Below, piece after piece: positions 1 to 13,062 of a stretch of 64,000 bases of DNA. Where the stretch lies: the NCBI GenBank assembly GCA_013368315.1, contig JAACJM010000027.1, positions 1 through 64,000 of the forward strand, given 5' to 3'. The stretch comes from Tetrapyrgos nigripes. Taxonomy: Eukaryota; Basidiomycota; Agaricomycetes; Agaricales; Campanellaceae. Position 1 is the first letter of the stretch; each line of letters opens with the position of its first letter. The position numbers and the translations under genes were made by a program. The notes under the pieces are model-generated. The model had not been told where the DNA came from. It saw only the letters and a list, made by a program, of their open reading frames with translations, and ran no database searches.

Positions 1-235
1 AACATATTAGATATAAGTACAATATCTGTAAACCCAACCCCAACGCCAAGATTCCGACTTGGTCGACCAAAAGAAAATCTTAGTCGGATAAGTTGTACGA
101 CATTTGGTCGACCAAAAACACTGACTTGATTGGTCGACCAAGTCACGTGGTTTTGGTCGACCAAAAGAAAATCTATGGAATATGACCGCCCGCACAATGG
201 CCATTGTGACGGCTAGCATAACTATAGAGTAATGC
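1..235. repeat. Cluster of four TTGGTCGACCAA palindromes plus a dispersed repeat fragment
   Basis: The perfect 12-bp palindrome TTGGTCGACCAA occurs at 59-70, 104-115, 130-141 and 153-164, twice followed by the same AAGAAAATCT tail. The flanking stretch at about 172-230, which holds the internal palindrome AATGGCCATT, is repeated in inverted orientation at about 57135-57190. The sequence shows no gene here. Its role is unknown; it may be the edge of a repeat family. Confidence 0.8.
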
Positions 236-254
236 GACTAAGAAATTCAAATAC

Positions 255-1391
255 ATGGAAGCTTTGATTCCCATCGAAGTTTCTTCATTTTGTCATGGCC
301 GTTTCCGGACGCGCTCTATTCCCACCACCATAGGCAAAGCCGAAGCTCTTATACGTCGTGCCAGTCATCCTGGTTACATCGTTGAGAAACTATCATGGTT
401 GCCAATTTTGCCCAGTCTGCACGCATTCGTCGTGTATTGGAGGATATTACTGGGCACAAAGACAATCAACGCCGTTGAAGCCTATATTGCTGATACATAC
501 CAAGTTGGTAATGGGCTTCAGGCGACTCGTTTTCCTATTTTGGATGACTCTGAGGAGTCCGTCGAGGCGTGGACTCCCATCAAGGTTCCTCAGATGGATC
601 CTGTTTTTGTTGATCAATGCTCCAATCAATGACTGTATTCATTGGTTGTCGATCTACGGAAATTTCGTGGAACACCCTGGTTTCTTCGTAACCAAACAGC
701 GGCACGGTAGATATCAAGTCCGTAGAAGGTATCCGACTGATCCTTGGACTTGCCCCTGATACTTCTACCGCGTTGAAACATGCAAGCAAGTTTACTCGAT
801 TGTTCGTGTTTAATGTTGCGTTATGCCTCTCATGTAAGGACAATTGCTAGTCCAACATTCATTAGAGGTCAACCCCACATTCCTTCTCCGTCCTATCAGC
901 CTCGTGATTCTAACCGCTGGACTGTTGTCGATGTGGCTCGCTACTTGGCCTCATGCGGCATCACCGAGGATACGGTCAATGACCTGTTACAATTCGGACG
1001 CCATTATTGCCACGATCGATACTGTGCTAAACCAGCGGATACATATTGGTTGGAGATACTATGTAAATCCAATCTCCGCATGCTACTGGTCGATTGCGTT
1101 CCTACAACGAGCTGTGCTTATGACCTACCTGAGCACTGGAACCAGGACGATCTATTAGAATTTTGCCGTCGACTTCTGATCGTCCGTGCTCACAAGGCAC
1201 AATGCTCCATTCCTCGAGACTACAAAATGCCCCTTATCATCATCCCAGTTGTTGCTTCCAATGACAATGCTGGCGTTGATCTTAGTGCACTACCAACGCA
1301 CTACACGTTGCCACAACTCACTCCTCGATTTCAACTACGTCTTCTATTACTCGTAGTCCAGAGGCTTAATGGCAATTGTATTGTACTCTGA
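255..1391 (+). pseudogene. Unrecognised decayed ORF, possibly retroelement-derived
   Basis: Two open stretches (255-632 and 780-1391) lie in the same direction and are separated by a segment with stops in all frames. The second encodes about 200 residues, including a region around NRWTVVDVARYLASCGITED that looks like genuine soluble protein. I do not recognise a family. The only hint of origin is that 100 bp downstream there is a purine-rich tract followed by an LTR-like segment, as at the 3' end of an LTR retrotransposon. It could equally be a host gene with unrecognised introns. Confidence 0.3.
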
Positions 1392-1489
1392 TAAAATTAT
1401 CAGTTATCCTTTTCTTACTATTATCTACTTATCTATACTTATAGTTCATGTTTTCCATATATTCCTTGATGGAATCTTGTGGGGGAGGG

Positions 1490-1703
1490 TGTAACGCGTA
1501 CTTCCTAATACGGACGACTATATAGTTTACATATCTATTCACACGCCTTCTAGTATATAAGCCACACTCGTAGTACTTAGAATTATCATCTATATTTCTT
1601 ACCACCGCCTGTCGTGCTTGTACCTAGGAACATTTATAAAACCTGTTCTGGCTTAGGTCTTGAGCATTGGGCTCGGTGAGAATACTTGATCACACACCTT
1701 ACA
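1490..1703 (+). mobile_element. LTR-like segment preceded by a polypurine tract
   Basis: A GTGGGGGAGGG purine tract (1479-1489) is followed at once by TGTAAC, and the segment can be read as ending ...CCTTACA at 1703, giving TG...CA ends over 214 bp. A TATA-like stretch (TAGTATATAAG) sits inside. This is the expected order for a polypurine tract and 3' LTR. No 5' LTR, reverse transcriptase or target duplication was found, so this is at best a remnant. Confidence 0.35.
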
Positions 1704-3110
1704 GGAACTGACGTGTCAAGCTGCTGCATCACGTGTGCATTGACGCGTCGAGACATCGAGACGCGTTTGCGCTACATTGACGCGGAATATGTCATACTGC
1801 AAACACGCAACTTCAACGTGTTCAATTCCATAGACCAGCTATATATCTTGTGAGACTAAAAGATAAAAAACAGCCCCACATTCACTACAACTAGGAATTT
1901 TTTGGTAGATTGAAAAATTTGGCTGCAGTGTGCACGTTTGAGCCATAGGGTCCATGGATTAGAAAGAGATGAGTATTTGTATCTAGAGCTTCTTCATCCC
2001 AATAGATAGCCACCAGCATTCTGATTAGGTGTATGATCAGAGAACTGCAGTGTACTGTGTGATTGATTTGTAGTAGATAGTTTTTGAATATATTTCCATC
2101 TACTACACCTTTACTCATTGCTCATTCCTTACTGGATATATTACACCATTGAGGGATAGTATTTACTCCCAGAAGCAACTCAGACAGTTGAAATGTCCAC
2201 AGAGAGTAAATGTCTGAAACTTTCACAATAGATTTCCCGCGCGTTTCCTCAGCGCTTAACGTGTCATCTCGGGCTCTGTGTCGACTTGCATTGAGTCCAC
2301 AGGTATTTCTAGGCCTCGGAAAGACTCGGGATAGGCTTATTATATGTACTAACAGTCACCGAATATTTTTCGCTGCTATTATTTGAATGATAGACGATAT
2401 ACTTAGGTGTTAATCTAAAACAAATGGGCCACGGAAGGGATAGATTCCGATGGAAGTGTGGAGCTCATGGAACAGGTCCACTAGCATGGACCAAAGGCAT
2501 GCTGGCGGGTTAAGAGGGCGTGGGAGCTACCTGCTGGTTTTGTGGAGGGCCCTACTTTTTATAAAGCCGTCTAGGTTCATCTGACCTTTTTACAAAATCA
2601 TCTTTACGGTTCAACCTTTCAGATTTTATAAAATTTTGTAAAAAATGTGTGTTATGGCCTGGACCATGAGTGGTTACAATGAGTGCCACGATAGAATGCT
2701 TGTCTTTAAGTGTTTAACTTCTTACAAATTTTTATTGTTGGGCTACAGGTTCTAAGTACTATTTACTAGTCAGCTCCCACAAACTCTGGGAGTCAGGGAG
2801 GGCAAGCGCACCGTGCGAAGCACTAGTATAATTGGTTGGTTGGAGATATTGTAGCGTGGCGGCAGTGCCACTTGGTCCGTGCGCACTTGCCCCCGTTTTC
2901 CCTTCCCACTTACGCGTTCCTTCAATTCTTTCTCGTCATTTATCTTACTCACAATTTCAAGATTCCTTCTCTGATTCATCCTTTCAACATATGAAAACCC
3001 TTATCAATTCTCTGATCACAAATACGTGTACTTGTAGCTCTTTATCGGGGTGCGTGGTCACGTGACTGCGCCCCTGCTGCCTCCCCTCCAAAACCCTACT
3101 CCACCGATGA
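1704..3110. other. Intergenic, no supported gene
   Basis: A/T-rich intergenic sequence. A 75-codon ORF on the minus strand (1891-2118) and two ORFs of about 70-77 codons overlapping each other on opposite strands (2770-3065) are the longest. None resembles a known protein, and opposite-strand overlap of this kind is typical of chance ORFs. Confidence 0.5.
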
Positions 3111-3810
3111 CTAAACTCTAGTTTGTGTTGTTCCACTCTTTGCAGGGGGATAGATGGTGGTCAATTCAGGATGTTTATTGGGTGGTTGAGTGGCTGTAGC
3201 AGAAATAACCCTAAGTCCACTTTCACTGCATGTGGGAAAATACGTGTTGGGAGGAGTTTTAAGGCCCAAGTCAAAGTGGCTTGTAGGCATGGCCCTACAG
3301 GATGGTTTTCCTGTTTCTGTAGATCAAATGGAAGATACTGGCACCCCATGCAGACTGCGCGTAAGTCGTCTAGGTATAGTCCGTGAGGGATACATTTTTT
3401 GACACAGAAAAGAGCAAACTGGTCGAGTATGGGTGAAAGGAAGGGTCTGTGCTGTAATGGGGTGCAGAATCAAGTTTCTGCTGTCAAATGGAATGTACTG
3501 ACGCCCTGCCAGGAGTGGGCACCACTGGGAATGGGACACAAAACCAGGTTGACGGTTGGGGGGGCAAAATCAGCAACGACTTGAAGGCACAGACGTTGTT
3601 TGAGAATTCCAGATTGTATGGACCTGTGGGCTGGCTTATATGTTAGGGGGGGTCATAGTGGACATTTTGGCACCCCGCTCCAGCGGCGCGCTTGTCGTCT
3701 TGGTACCCATAGGTGGTCATAGATTTTGGGGTGTGGGTGAAAGCAAGTTTCAAGGATTTCTCAGGAGGAGCATGGATTGGGGTTAGGGTTGGGGACTTAG
3801 TTATATGTTA
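3111..3810. other. G-rich intergenic stretch with weak internal duplication
   Basis: Segments at about 3305-3350 and 3470-3520 share GTTTCTG...CAAATGGAA...TACTG...C, which suggests an old internal duplication. The stretch ends with TTAGGGTTGGGGACTTA (about 3783-3800), which recurs at about 54124-54144. Short ORFs here overlap in all frames and none is convincing. Confidence 0.45.
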
Positions 3811-4088
3811 TCAACCCCAGGAGTCCGAATCTTCAAGTTTTAAGGCAAACGGGGCAGCGGTTGTTGAGATAATCGCGAAACAACGCTGAAAAAGATGACA
3901 TAATGGCCTGCAGACCAGGTACCCCAAAAAGTGCTCCCCCGGACCTGAGCCCGGAGCGCGCCCAGCTTTCGAGGTCTGGGAATCCGAATCTGCAGTTTTT
4001 AGGACGAACGGATGAGCAGGGGACGAGCAGTGTGCGGACCTTTGAAAAAAAGCACCGATGTCCATTGTGGGAGCTAACCTATATATAG
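3811..4088 (+). repeat. Dispersed repeat, inverted partner at 56.9-57.1 kb
   Basis: This stretch matches the reverse complement of about 56880-57125 over its length. Both copies include the phrase ending GACATAATGGCCTGCAGACC and translate to similar peptides (MACRPGTPKSAPPDL...). The conserved ORF follows from the duplication and is not evidence of coding. A third relationship links the flank of the distal copy to bases 172-230. Confidence 0.75.
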
Positions 4089-4089
4089 A

Positions 4090-6760
4090 TTTAAAGCCGC
4101 GAACAGTGACAGTCACGTATCAGGGTTTTTTTTTTTTCTAATCTACTCTCAATTCTCGAACAACAGGCATTTCGAAGACAATGGCGACGTAGTCTCTTCT
4201 TCCTTCTCTCTTTACTACCACCATCTATCTCTATACTTTTCTCGGCCTGGAGCTCTAATCATTCCTCGTGAGTATGACTTTTTTCTTCTAGCATCTCCCG
4301 TTTCTGACATATGCGTTTTCAAAGGGATGTACTGTTTAAACGGCACCACACCTCGCCAGGATAAACAGAACAATAACTTGCTTATTGTACCCATGTTTAA
4401 GGTGTGTTTCATGCTGCTGGTTGTATGTGAGAGGCTAACATGTTCTCGTTCGCTCAGATGAAGGAGGATCGGTGGAAGCACCATTTCGACCAGGTACGTC
4501 CGTACATCTCACTGGTCACTCCATATGCTTACTGAACGCCTTCTTCATCTAGTGTGACCAATTCCAACCTGCGCCCGACGACTTCTTAAAACTGTACGCG
4601 TCATTTCGTCTTCGTCCATTTTCACTTGCAACTCACAAGGTCTCCCCTTGACTATGCACTCTCCGCTCGCCTTACCCTTGTCCAACCCTCTCTCGACCTC
4701 GCCTCCTCAACTCCCTCAACGTCATCCCACACAGCCCAGCCAACGGAGAATTTACCATCGAATTCGGCATCAACCGCGCTTTCACCACTCCTTTCGTACG
4801 ACGGGAAACAAGGCGGTACTTTCCCGGACCTCTGCAAGACGGGCTATGAGACGGGCTATGAGACGACGAGTTGAATGCCGCTGGGAGTTGTATAACTGAT
4901 CCGAATCGTGCGTATTGCGACTTATTATTCTGCTTGGTTTTCTTCCTGTTTCTGCTGCGGTTCTTCTGTACCACTGTCGCTCTGCTTTCTCTCCTCCTGC
5001 CACTCGCTGGGCATTTATAGTCTTCTTTTTTGGTTTCCACCTGCTCGTTTTACCTGCGGACGCTGACATACCCCCTCATCCCTCATCTTCCCGCATCCTT
5101 CCACAACAGTCCACGCCGAAAACGAAACATGGCTTCTGGTTCCGCATTTCTATTTTGTACGGGAATCTTCTACGCTCTCTTTCCCTCATTTCATCCTTTC
5201 CCTCATCCTTGCGTTATGCATTCGCTGACTTTTCGTTATTCTGTTCTTTCTATTCACTCTACAGTACATCAAAACGTTACCCCCGAGAATCTTGTCGTCT
5301 TCACTGCTGCTTACAAGTACGTCCTTTTTCTCCCCCTCACTTCCGCTTCTTCGCTTTGTTGACTTTGTCTTCTTCTCGTCATCATTCTTCTGCTCGTCTT
5401 CGCTTTTGACCGGTATACTGACCTTTTCTCTTTGCTACAGTACCCTCTGGAAATGTCTTGCGACTTTCAAAGTCCCAAACTGGCCAGCTTGTTCTGAAGG
5501 AGCGTGTATATGTGCCTGGGTTGGGTACCTAATGGGTATGTCTTATGTCTCTGGATTTCTGTCTTGTCGTCCTTTTCGTTCTCGTGGCCTTAATGCCTCG
5601 AGGCTTTCTATGCCCGTAGCCTTTCTTTATTTTGGTCATTCTCCGCTCTGCTGTTCGCCATCTCCCTTCTTTTTCATTCACTCTTGCGGTCTCGTCACTC
5701 CCTGAATAACATGATATTCATTCCGATCTCTACAGCTGCGGCGAACCCAACACGTAGATATTCCCCTACAAATGCTGCATCACCAGAACACCCGGCTATG
5801 CACCTCTCGCTCCAGCCAAGCCTGCTACGTGGTGTGAAGGATCCTTGGGCAACTTCAACACCGAGAATGGGAATACTAGCGCCAACAGAAATGGAACCAT
5901 AGAGAACGGCCAAAGAACTCCCAACCCACCTTGTGTCTCTGGAGCCAAACAAATGATATTCTGGAACCAACGGCGACAACATCGTAGCCGAGGGGAATGA
6001 TATAAGTGGATTTCCTAGGAGTCCGTCGTATAATGAAAAGCGGGGTTTTTGGATGGTGAGTGTCTCCCTCGGTACGCTGTGTGCACTTCGCTTTCAGCGT
6101 CTACTTGTCTTGGCTCCTGAGCTGTTAAGCTAAGGACTGCCAGGTGCTCATTGGGTGTTGGGTTGGGTGTATGGATCAGCTAACTGACATTCGTTGTATG
6201 CTTCACAGGCTCACAAACCGATACATTCCTCTCCGAACCCTCACCAGAACCTCCTGGGCCGACTATGACGACTGTTAGAGCTTCGTCCACCGCTACTTCA
6301 CCCTCTTCAGCTTCACCTACGCAGACGTAGACTTCTGATGCGGATCAAAACGGTGCTGTGGGATTGAAATTGGGCGCTGGCTCCAGGGATTCCAGTGAAG
6401 GCCTCTGGGTTGCTTTGTTCCGTCTCCATTCTATGATTGTCACGTCAGAGTACGTTGTATTTGGCCTTTTCCTGGTGTCCCTCTCTTACCATTTTATGCA
6501 GATCCGTCCTTCTCTTCGAATCGGGTTCTGAGGACATCCCTTTCCAATGACTTCTGGTAGTCTCTCGCTGCGAGAATGGATGCTTGGTGAAAATAGTTTT
6601 GACTGCGTTGGTCAATTCTCGAATAACACGAAAAATGTTGTATGTGACTTCTTGCTCTTTCTTTACCCTCTCAATAACAATGCAACCTATGCAGACAGGT
6701 CCATCTGCTCTGAATTGGACCCTGGATTGCCGTCGTTGTAGGTCGTTGTCGTCGTTGTCA
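4090..6760 (+). pseudogene. Decayed gene for a cysteine-containing, Ser/Thr-rich single-pass membrane protein
   Basis: The strand has CT-rich stretches and several plausible introns (e.g. GTACGT...CATCTAG near 4494-4552, GTATGT...CTACAG before 5735, GTGAGT...TTCACAG at about 6057-6209). After the third candidate, a region reads WCEGSLGNFNTENGN...IENGQRTPNPPC and then, after a frameshift, GDNIVAEGNDISGF. The next exon gives a Pro/Ser/Thr stretch (TFLSEPSPEPPGPTMTTVR...) followed by DADQNGAVGLKLGAG, which resembles the stem and transmembrane start of fungal surface proteins. An in-frame TAG precedes that segment and the predicted membrane helix shifts frame. I infer a decayed member of a family of unknown function; exon limits are approximate. 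Confidence 0.4.
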
Positions 6761-8317
6761 TAGTTGGATGATGGGATGCGTGTGTTGGAGGTGGAGCCTT
6801 TAGGTTGACGCTCTATGTATGGATAATGGGTATGGGTGCTCCATCATTTCCCAGTGGTACGTCTTCATCTTTAGAGGATTCTGTTCGCATCGCTGACCCT
6901 CCCGACCCCTCCCGCATCCTCTCCTGTATCCCCTACAGGTACCTGTACCTGTACCATCATCAAGCTCAACCCTTGGTCGTCGCTGCCCAGACTTGCCACG
7001 TCACCACCGACATCAACCTTTCTCTTGTTCTTTTGGCCTCAGACGTTAGGCTAAGCTTCAGCAACCAGGAAACGCCCTTCTCCCGTTGGCGTCGCCCGAC
7101 CGACCATACTACGCAGCCTGTCACGACGCATCCGGTGGCATTTGTGGTCCTTTGCTTTCTCGTGCCCCATACCTTTATACCATCTACCCGTCCCGTTTCT
7201 TAATTTCAAACCCTTGCCCAATCCAACTCGTGCTCATATGTACGCTCTCCCAAAACCAATCCAACCTAACCCATCCGTCTCCATCCGTGTCTCATATACT
7301 GTCCGTTCCCCCTTCAGGCTTCAGCGAAGAAGAGGATGGGAGATGGGAGACAAGAGAAAGGAATGGGGCGTTCTGGTTGCCGGATAGAGGGTTTTAAGCC
7401 CCTTTCGATATCCGCAAATGGGAAAGCTCTGTCGATGACTTGGGCTTAGCTTCAACGAGGCTTTGTCATTGTTCGACCTAGCTCGTGACTCCTGAGAGGG
7501 AAGACCGATAGACAAACATCATGAACGTGTCGGAGTAGAGCAGGAGCAGCGATACGAGTCCAAGCGATGCTCGGACGGTCATCTGAATCACGTTATATAG
7601 TCCCTCTGTCTAAAAGCAGGAAGGATCGGGCTTCGATGCGCTGGTTGTGGATCCTCCGAGGGCTGAGACGGTTTGCAGAAGGAGAGGAGGGCAAGCAGGA
7701 CTGCGCCATAAGGGTTAAACGTTAAACATCCATCTTCAAAGTCCAGCTGGGACTTGTCGTCGGTCAATGGGATTACGCTCTTTTCCATTTTTAAACTGGA
7801 TTTAATCAAGACTGCCTCATACAATTGCGTGGGTTCTTCATCATGCAGCCTCACCATCACACTCGCTCCCAACTATCCTTATTCCGATATCCGGAGGACA
7901 GCAGTTCCCGGATAACATTCTGTCTAGGCCTTGCCAAATCTCAAGCATTCTCGAACCTGCTGCAGTCACTTAGGCTTGTCTCTCTGTCCCTGGAGGTAGT
8001 CCTATTTAACCCTAACCCTAAGGTCCGTTTACTTTGATTTTATTCCCGTCGTATTCTGCTCAAAAAATCGATCATATAGAGCCCCCTACTTCCCCAATTC
8101 CATCAACTTTTCATTGTCCGCCCTCTGCTCAACGTGTGTATCTCCCCGCTGTGGTTCGTTCCCTCTATCCGGCTCTAATGTTCCATTTTCAGGTCCCTAG
8201 ACCCTGTTAAATACACTCTCAGGTTCTTAATCATTGCTGTTATTGCTGTGGGGCTACCCGCCGTCGGAGTGCTATGATTTTTAATATAATTATGAGGATC
8301 CCAGGTCCGTTCGCTTT
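6761..8317. other. Intergenic, no recognised gene
   Basis: The longest ORFs are 6805-7203 (plus) and about 7588-7857 (minus, starting MVRLHDEEPTQLYEAV). Neither resembles a known family. The plus-strand ORF is proline- and arginine-rich, as expected of chance frames in CT-rich DNA. The minus ORF has unremarkable composition and could be a small gene, but nothing supports it beyond being open. Confidence 0.35.
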
Positions 8318-8520
8318 TTGAATTCTATATTTGTGTCCTCCTCATCAAACACATTCTCTAGCACCCCTGACTTGCCAAATTCCCTCAATATTTTGTCATC
8401 CTCCAAACCCTCTCCTCCCATGCTAATACGGCTTCTACCGCCCCCATTTCTCTGTCTACATGCTTACCTGAGCCCAAACCTACCTTCTAGGACCCTCAGA
8501 GCTCACTAGAGTCCATGCTG
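8318..8520 (+). repeat. Copy of the repeat family found in tandem at 20.6-21.6 kb
   Basis: The phrase CATTCTCTAGCACCCCTGAC, then text ending CTCTCCTCCCATGCTAATAC and AGTCCATGCTGAGG, closely parallels 20890-21060 and 21345-21530. It is a third, separated copy of that unit. No coding potential is visible. Confidence 0.65.
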
Positions 8521-8589
8521 AGGACGTCCGACATCTCTTTTTTCCCATTCACATTGTAATTGCTTGCATAATATTTGGTTTTGTTCATA

Positions 8590-8850
8590 CCCAAGCCTGT
8601 CTGCAGCCTCCATCGTGAGGTGGTGGGCCGCGAGACGTTAAAGTCATCGTACTTTGTCTCCATGGTCCGTGTACACAGGTATAGGCTATTTAAATTCTCT
8701 TATCCTCGTTCTTCTTTCTTTATACTTGGGTTCCTTCACGCACATGCTTGTCTGCAGCCTCTATCATGAGGTGGTGGGCAGGAGAGATGTTAAAGTCATC
8801 GTACTTTGTCTCTCCGGTCTGTGTACACAGGTTTGGGCTGTTTGGATCCT
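8590..8850 (+). repeat. Two-copy tandem repeat, about 150 bp
   Basis: About 100 bp centred on GAGGTGGTGGGC...TTAAAGTCATCGTACTTTGT is present at about 8594-8695 and again at 8744-8845, with about 88% identity by eye. Overlapping short ORFs in all frames derive from this duplication. Confidence 0.75.
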
Positions 8851-11579
8851 CTTCTTATTTTTCAAAGTTTCTTTATACCAATGACTGGCTGTTTCTACTG
8901 TGTTCTCCAAGCATGCTCTTTGGAGAAAGCCCTTCCATGTCTACTCTAGTGTATTTTCACTGAGTATGCTCTTCTACCTTGGTGTTTTCTCACCGGGTAT
9001 CCTTCACATTTTCCTCCCATATTTATATGTCGGAGTATGGAGATAGGTGTGGAAATAGATATGTTGGTTATTCGTTTATCAACTCCTCAACTCTCAGACA
9101 AATGGTGCTTTGGAGAGATATTGGTCAGGATGCTACCCTGTGGTGGCTAATATCAGCGCGCGTACAGAACAAGATACACTACCCATGTTTCAATACCAGC
9201 AGTCATCAAGTATTTGCTGCTATTCTCCCAATCGTGTACATATTCTCTGACCGCACCATAGACACCTGAGGCTTGGTGTACTCAGAGACGTTCTAGTACA
9301 GAAATAGATATACCAGTATTCATGGCACTTTCCTAGTGGACAGCCTTGAGAGAGCTCTGTCTGACCAAGTCGTAGGCCTCTGCTCTGCACAGTCTTCAAC
9401 CAGGTCGTAGGCATTTGCTAGGCTCACGATTTTGTGCTATCATACTACTGCACAACCACGCCAATTGTCAACTTACAAACCCTTCGACCAGGTCGAAATG
9501 TTGTCTTTATATACGTAAATACCTATTGCCTATTTAAGCTCCCAAATGGCATCAACTCTTCCACGGGTTGACAACTGACTGACTCTTTGACCAAGCCGTA
9601 AAGATATACCAGTATTCATGGCGCTTTCCTAGCTGGCCCGTGTTTCAATACCAGCAGCCTTGAGAGAGCTCTGTCTGACCAAGTCGTAGGCCTCTGCTAT
9701 GCACAGTCTTCGATCGGGTTGTAGGCATTTGCTATGCTCATGATTTTGTGCTATCATATTACTGCACAATACCATGCCAATCGTCAACTTACAGACCCTT
9801 CGACCAGGTCGAAATGTTGTCTTTACATACGTAAATAGCTATTGCCTACTTAAGCACTCAAACGGCATCAACTGACTAACTCTTCAACCAAGTCGTAATA
9901 TCCGCACAATGTCAACTATCAACTCTTCCACGGGTTGACAACTGACTCACTCTTCGACCAAGTCGTAATATCCGCACGATGTCAACTATCAACTCTTCCA
10001 TGGGTTGAGGACCACTGACTGATTCTTCAACCACACCGTCGACATTTCATGTCATCTCCACTGAGTAGATATTTTTCCATGTGTCAATACCAGTCTATTC
10101 TCCCAATCACCTACATGGTCTTCGACCACACCGTAGACATTTCACGTTATCTCCACTGAGTACTCAGGGAAGTTCCCCATGTATTGAGCTGTGGCAGTAC
10201 AAAGATATACCAGTGGCCTTTCCCAGACGGCCCATATTTCAATACCGGTAGTTCAGTCTGTATTGCTGGAAACCTTTCGACCAGGTCGTAATGGCCAAAG
10301 CCTCAAGGACAGAAGTCACCTTGTCAATATTCACTTCTATTCAAGTACTTAGGTTTGTTTCTACCGAGTAGCACCAGCCGTTCCCGATATTCTTCATCAA
10401 CTAACCGATTCTACTACTGAGTCTTGACTCGTAATACGGCAACTATCAACTCTTCCACGGGTTTGACTCTTCGACCGAGTTGAAATATCCATGAGGTGTC
10501 AACTATCACCTCTTTGATGAGTTGAAGACTATCAACCGACTCTTCGACCAAGTCGAAGAGTAATATCTTCACAACAATGTGTATCAATCCTTCCACGGGT
10601 TGAACTGACTGACTGTTCGATAGTATCCTCACACTAATGTCAGACCACTGACCAACTCTTCGACTAAGTCAGAGAGCAACTCGTCCACTGTTGTGTTTTC
10701 TACGTTTCTTCGACCACACCGTAGACATTTGGGATCCTCTCCCAACTCGTCCACTTTTGTGTTTTCTCAAGTACAGAAATAGATATGTCTTCAGCAATCG
10801 TCTACGTTTTCTTCGACCACACCGTAGACCTTTGGGATCCTCTCCGCTGATTAAAGTAGGTCATCTACTGATTTTATTCTTTCCCTATGCTTATTCTCTA
10901 CTACTATCCAGATTTCGTTCTTCACTGAGTACTATGCAGGGGACTTTGGTCAGAGCGTCTTCGACCAGGTCGTAGATGTCTGACATTGGCTCAGTCAGGG
11001 AGTATCCTGTTTGCATCGCCTACTCATATTTGAGTCTTTGACCAGGACGTAGACATGGCACTTATGTTGGCTCTTGGCCAAAAACCATCCCAAACTGAGT
11101 CAGATTTGAAAATGAATAAGCTCACATCACCGTGACTATTTGGAGCAGGAACTGATTGACTCTTCGACCAGGTCGAAATGTTGTCTGTGCAAATTCTAAA
11201 TATCCTGTTGTATTCCCCCATCAGCTCTGGAATTTGAGATTATCTCCCATCCTTCGACCAGGTCGTAATGCATGTCTCACCATCCAACTCTGACCTCGCC
11301 TCTATCTTGTCAACCTCTGCCTTCATCTTCCACCCTGGCCAGCCTTGCTCTCACCCCTCATGCATTTAACCAGGTTGTAAACATCTATATGTGTTGCCAC
11401 CTGTATAGCTATACAGGCTGACTACGTTTTTATACTTAGGCTAAGTTCATGATCCCCACGTTGTGTAAGCAATCAGTGGAATTTGACTACACTGTCTGAC
11501 AGTGCTAGCTGGTCTGGAGAATAGACTGAGTCTATAAGCAAGTCAAAATCCTTCGACCTGGTCGAAATATTTTCTGTAT

Positions 11580-13062
11580 ATGTAACGGCTTGCTGTGTTC
11601 TACAGTTGGCACACCAATGTCACTTTAGCTCAATGACTCACTGACTCACTCTTCGACCGGGTCGAAATCTTGTCTCTGCATATGTAACCGCAATGTCACC
11701 CTAGCTCAATGACTCACCGACTCACTTTTTGACTCTACGACCTGGTCGAGGAATAATATCGTCATGCCATGCGATCAACTCAGTCTTAACTTTGGCGAGA
11801 CGTCAACTATCTACGGCACCCACTCTTCGACCGGGTCGAAATCTTGTCTCTGCATATGTAACCGCAATGTCACCCTAGCTCAATGACTCACCGACTCACT
11901 TTTTGACTCTACGACCTGGTCCAGGAATAATATCGTCATGCGATCAACTCAGTCTTAACTTTGGCGAGACGTCAACTATCTACGGCACCCACTCTTCGAC
12001 CAGATCAAAATGTTTGTCTGCTCTGCTCTCAACCCCAAACGCAAATAGCTTTCTGGGTAAAAGTAATAGGGTCACCCATATTGATCTACAGGAGTATCGA
12101 GACAGATATATCGCTTATCGGTTGACCAACTCTTCGACCTGGTCGAAGTGTTTGTCCGTAAGAAATGTCACGACGCACTGACTATTCTGTGCAGGCACCC
12201 ACTCTTCGACCAGGTCGAAATGTTTGTCTGCTCTGCTCTCAACCCTAAACGCAAATGGCTTTCTGGGTAAAAGTAATAGGGTCACCAATATTGATCTACG
12301 GGAGTATCCTGACAGATGTATCGCTTATCGGTTGACCAACTCTTCGACCTGGTCGAAGTGTTTGTCCTTGGTAACAAATGTCACGGTGCACTGACTATTC
12401 TGCGCAGGCACCCACTCTTCGACCAGGTCGAAATGTTTGTCTGCTTAGGGTTAGGGACCCCTCCTTAGGTTGAGAATACACTGAGTCTGCGACCAAGTCA
12501 ATATACCAGAGACATGCATCCTTTGACCTGGTCGAAATACTCTGCTGTGTTCTAGTTGGCACAGGTACCAATGTCACTTTAGTCAATGACTCATTGACTC
12601 ACTCTTCGACCTGGTCGAAATCTTGTCTCTGTGTATGTAACAGCAATGTCACTTTAGCTCAATGACTTAACATGCACTACGACCTGGTCGAAGAATGCAT
12701 GATCTCCAGACTGGGTAGCACTGTGAGAGTATGCTTTCCAGAGTCAGCCGACATAGCTATACAGGTTGCAGCACTTATTGTCTTGACAATATTACTCTTC
12801 GACCAGGTCGAAGAGTCAAAGAGCGAGTCAATGAGTCTCCCATCTTGTGCGAAATACCTGGTTATAGACCTTTGAGAGAAAGTCATTCACTGACAATTCC
12901 CGAGATCACAGATCCTTCGACCAGGTCGTAATGTGTGTCTCACCTCAACTCTGGCAATTTCAGCAATCATTCCTTCGAGTCTTCATAGCGCATATCTTCT
13001 AAATTATCCCTCATCCACTTGACCAAGTCAGTCATAGACATCTGTATATGTTGTAACCTGTG
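11580..13062 (+). repeat. First copy of a tandem duplication inside the palindrome array
   Basis: It begins at GTAACGGCTTGCTGTGTTCT and ends near CTGTATATGTTGTAACCTGT. The next segment (13063-15130) starts with the same text and repeats its whole order. Offsets between matching points rise from 1483 to 1875 to 2069 bp. The second copy therefore gained about 392 bp of extra ~170-bp units and one 194-bp unit. Confidence 0.85.
12668..12833 (+). repeat. Invertible-looking 166-bp segment, orientation 1
   Basis: The segment runs from TAACATGCACTACGACCTGG to AAGAGCGAGTCAATG and contains a palindrome motif near each end. The flanking sequence (CAATGACT on the left, AGTCTCCCATC on the right) is the same as around 14737-14902, where the segment is reversed. 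Confidence 0.9.

Noticed and set aside
1891..2118. P-loop-like phrase (IHGPYGSNVHT) in a 75-codon minus ORF as a helicase or ATPase fragment
   Set aside because: The glycine-lysine-serine/threonine core of a Walker A motif is absent and nothing follows it.
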